Source: DATCBF01 sp964401995
Lineage (GTDB): Bacteria; Actinomycetota; Thermoleophilia; Solirubrobacterales; 70-9
Assembly: GCA_964401995.1 (NCBI GenBank)
Contig: CAYOAP010000006.1
Location: 96,387-160,386 of the forward strand
DNA: 64,000 bases
Direction of reading: 5' to 3'
Shown here: piece after piece, positions 63,201-64,000 of the stretch
Layout: each line of letters begins with the position of its first letter
Numbering within the stretch: the first letter of the stretch is position 1
Made by a program: the position numbers and the translations under genes
Notes under the pieces: generated by a model
The model's database searches: none
What the model was told of the DNA's origin: nothing
What the model saw: the letters and a program-made list of their open reading frames with translations, nothing else

Positions 63201-64000
63201 CTAGGCCAGCGCCGGAGCGCTTTCGGCGCCCGCCATCGTGCTGCGGTCGGAGACGACGATCACCCGGCAGGGCCGCTCCCCCAAGACGGTCTGCAGCGTC
63301 TTGTCGTAGAGCGGGGCGCCGTTGCGGTAGCGCAGGCCGATCACGACCGCGGCGGCGTTGATCAACTTCGCCTCCTCAGCGATCGAGTAGCCGGCCTGCC
63401 CCGGCCGTACCCGGTCAACGTGGCCGGTCACGCGCTGGCCGCCGATCAGCTTCGCCTGCTCGACCTTGCTCTGCGCCTCCGCCTCCTGGTCGCGCATGTC
63501 GGCGTCCAGCGGCAGGTTGGTCGGCACCGTCAGCATCGAGTGGATGTGGATCCCGCGGCGGCGCTTGGAGGCGAGCTTGGTCGCGGTCGCGACCATCTCC
63601 TCCGAGAACGGCTCGCCATCCTCGAAGGCAACCAGGACGCTGCGGTACTCGATCTCCTCCACCCCGAGCGGCTCCGGCGTCAGCACCTTGACCGTCTCGG
63701 TCAGCGGCAGCTTCTGGTTGCGCCGATAGAGGACGTAGACGACGATGCCGAGCACCATCCAGCCGGCGCCGACGGCAAGGGTGCGTGGGTTCAGCGCCAT
63801 CACCACGACCCAGGCGCCGAAGGTGCCGAGCCCTCCCAGCACCGCGGTCAGCGGCACCTCGGTGCCGAAGAACTGGAAGTTGAGCGGCGGCTTCCAGGGC
63901 CGCTCCTCGCCAGAGTGCCGTCGCCGCAGCTGGATCACGGAGACGTGGGCGATCGTGAACGAGAGCATCGCCCCGAACGAGTAGAGCGTCGCCAGGAAAT
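63201..64000 (-). CDS. Second APC permease with UspA-like domain, N-terminus outside the window
   Basis: About 266 C-terminal residues are visible; the 5' end lies beyond base 64000. They hold the last two or three membrane helices (AVLGGLGTFGAWVVVMALNP, VGAGWMVLGIVVYVLYR), then a cytosolic UspA-like domain (EYRSVLVAFEDGEPFSEEMV ... AAAVVIGLRYRNGAPLYDKT). ERPWKPPLNFQFFGTEVPLT between helices matches the loop of the permease at 61011-62999 (RPRPFRVPWSFSWRGAQLPL), so the two are paralogues. It ends 10 bp before the small membrane protein. Confidence 0.85.
   Translation of the reverse strand, partial: FLATLYSFGAMLSFTIAHVSVIQLRRRHSGEERPWKPPLNFQFFGTEVPLTAVLGGLGTFGAWVVVMALNPRTLAVGAGWMVLGIVVYVLYRRNQKLPLTETVKVLTPEPLGVEEIEYRSVLVAFEDGEPFSEEMVATATKLASKRRRGIHIHSMLTVPTNLPLDADMRDQEAEAQSKVEQAKLIGGQRVTGHVDRVRPGQAGYSIAEEAKLINAAAVVIGLRYRNGAPLYDKTLQTVLGERPCRVIVVSDRSTMAGAESAPALA

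Overview
The window is high-GC actinobacterial chromosome. The core order hisS-aspS ... alaS-ruvX-mltG-aroE-(insert)-aroC is the conserved actinobacterial one. The many large secreted beta-helix and beta-propeller proteins, the frequent GTG/TTG starts and the tight 4-nt stop/start overlaps suggest Thermoleophilia (Solirubrobacterales-like). That assignment is inference from gene content, not from a marker search.

Layout. 1-18073 is almost entirely minus strand: aroC (cut by the window edge), two paralogous secreted beta-helix proteins lodged between aroC and aroE, then mltG, ruvX, alaS, an IscU-MnmA fusion, an AbiEi/DUF559-type nuclease, a possible structured RNA, a DUF2007-like protein, aspS, hisS, a glyoxalase-II-like hydrolase, a basic membrane protein, glutamate formimidoyltransferase, an M29-like aminopeptidase and a small membrane protein. 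18132-26305 is a tRNA-associated accessory region. An intact tRNA-Met(CAT) is followed by three partial 3' copies of itself, bounding segments that carry an IetA/IetS ATPase-subtilase pair, a HEPN-like protein and a glutamate-1-semialdehyde-aminomutase-like aminotransferase. No integrase is visible. 26381-32669 holds secreted proteins, a metallo-hydrolase, a DsbA-like protein, a CPA1 Na+/H+ antiporter and Ohr.

32695-36639 is one very long, distinctly AT-richer gene for a TPR / metallo-beta-lactamase / zinc-ribbon protein. It is the best candidate here for an undescribed accessory (defence-like) function. 36890-45527 contains threonine synthase and a block of large secreted cell-surface proteins. 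Two nearly identical sigma70-like promoters serve genes at the two ends of this block. 45715-53166 holds a divergent LeuRS-like protein, an operon of GH92 mannosidase, GT39-like membrane glycosyltransferase and GtrA, and a secreted protein. 53229-56851 encodes a heterodimeric ABC exporter. 57148-58613 has a lipoprotein, tRNA-Gln(CTG) and a MazEF-type toxin-antitoxin pair. 58610-64000 has an FAD-dependent reductase, two TrkA-type regulators and two APC permeases with UspA-like tails, plausibly a potassium/ion uptake module.

Housekeeping genes are translationally coupled along the minus strand. Accessory content is concentrated at the tRNA-Met locus and in the 32.7-36.6 kb gene. Starts were chosen from overlap geometry, signal peptides and visible ribosome binding sites. 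Many long open frames opposite real genes are GC-bias shadows and are left out.
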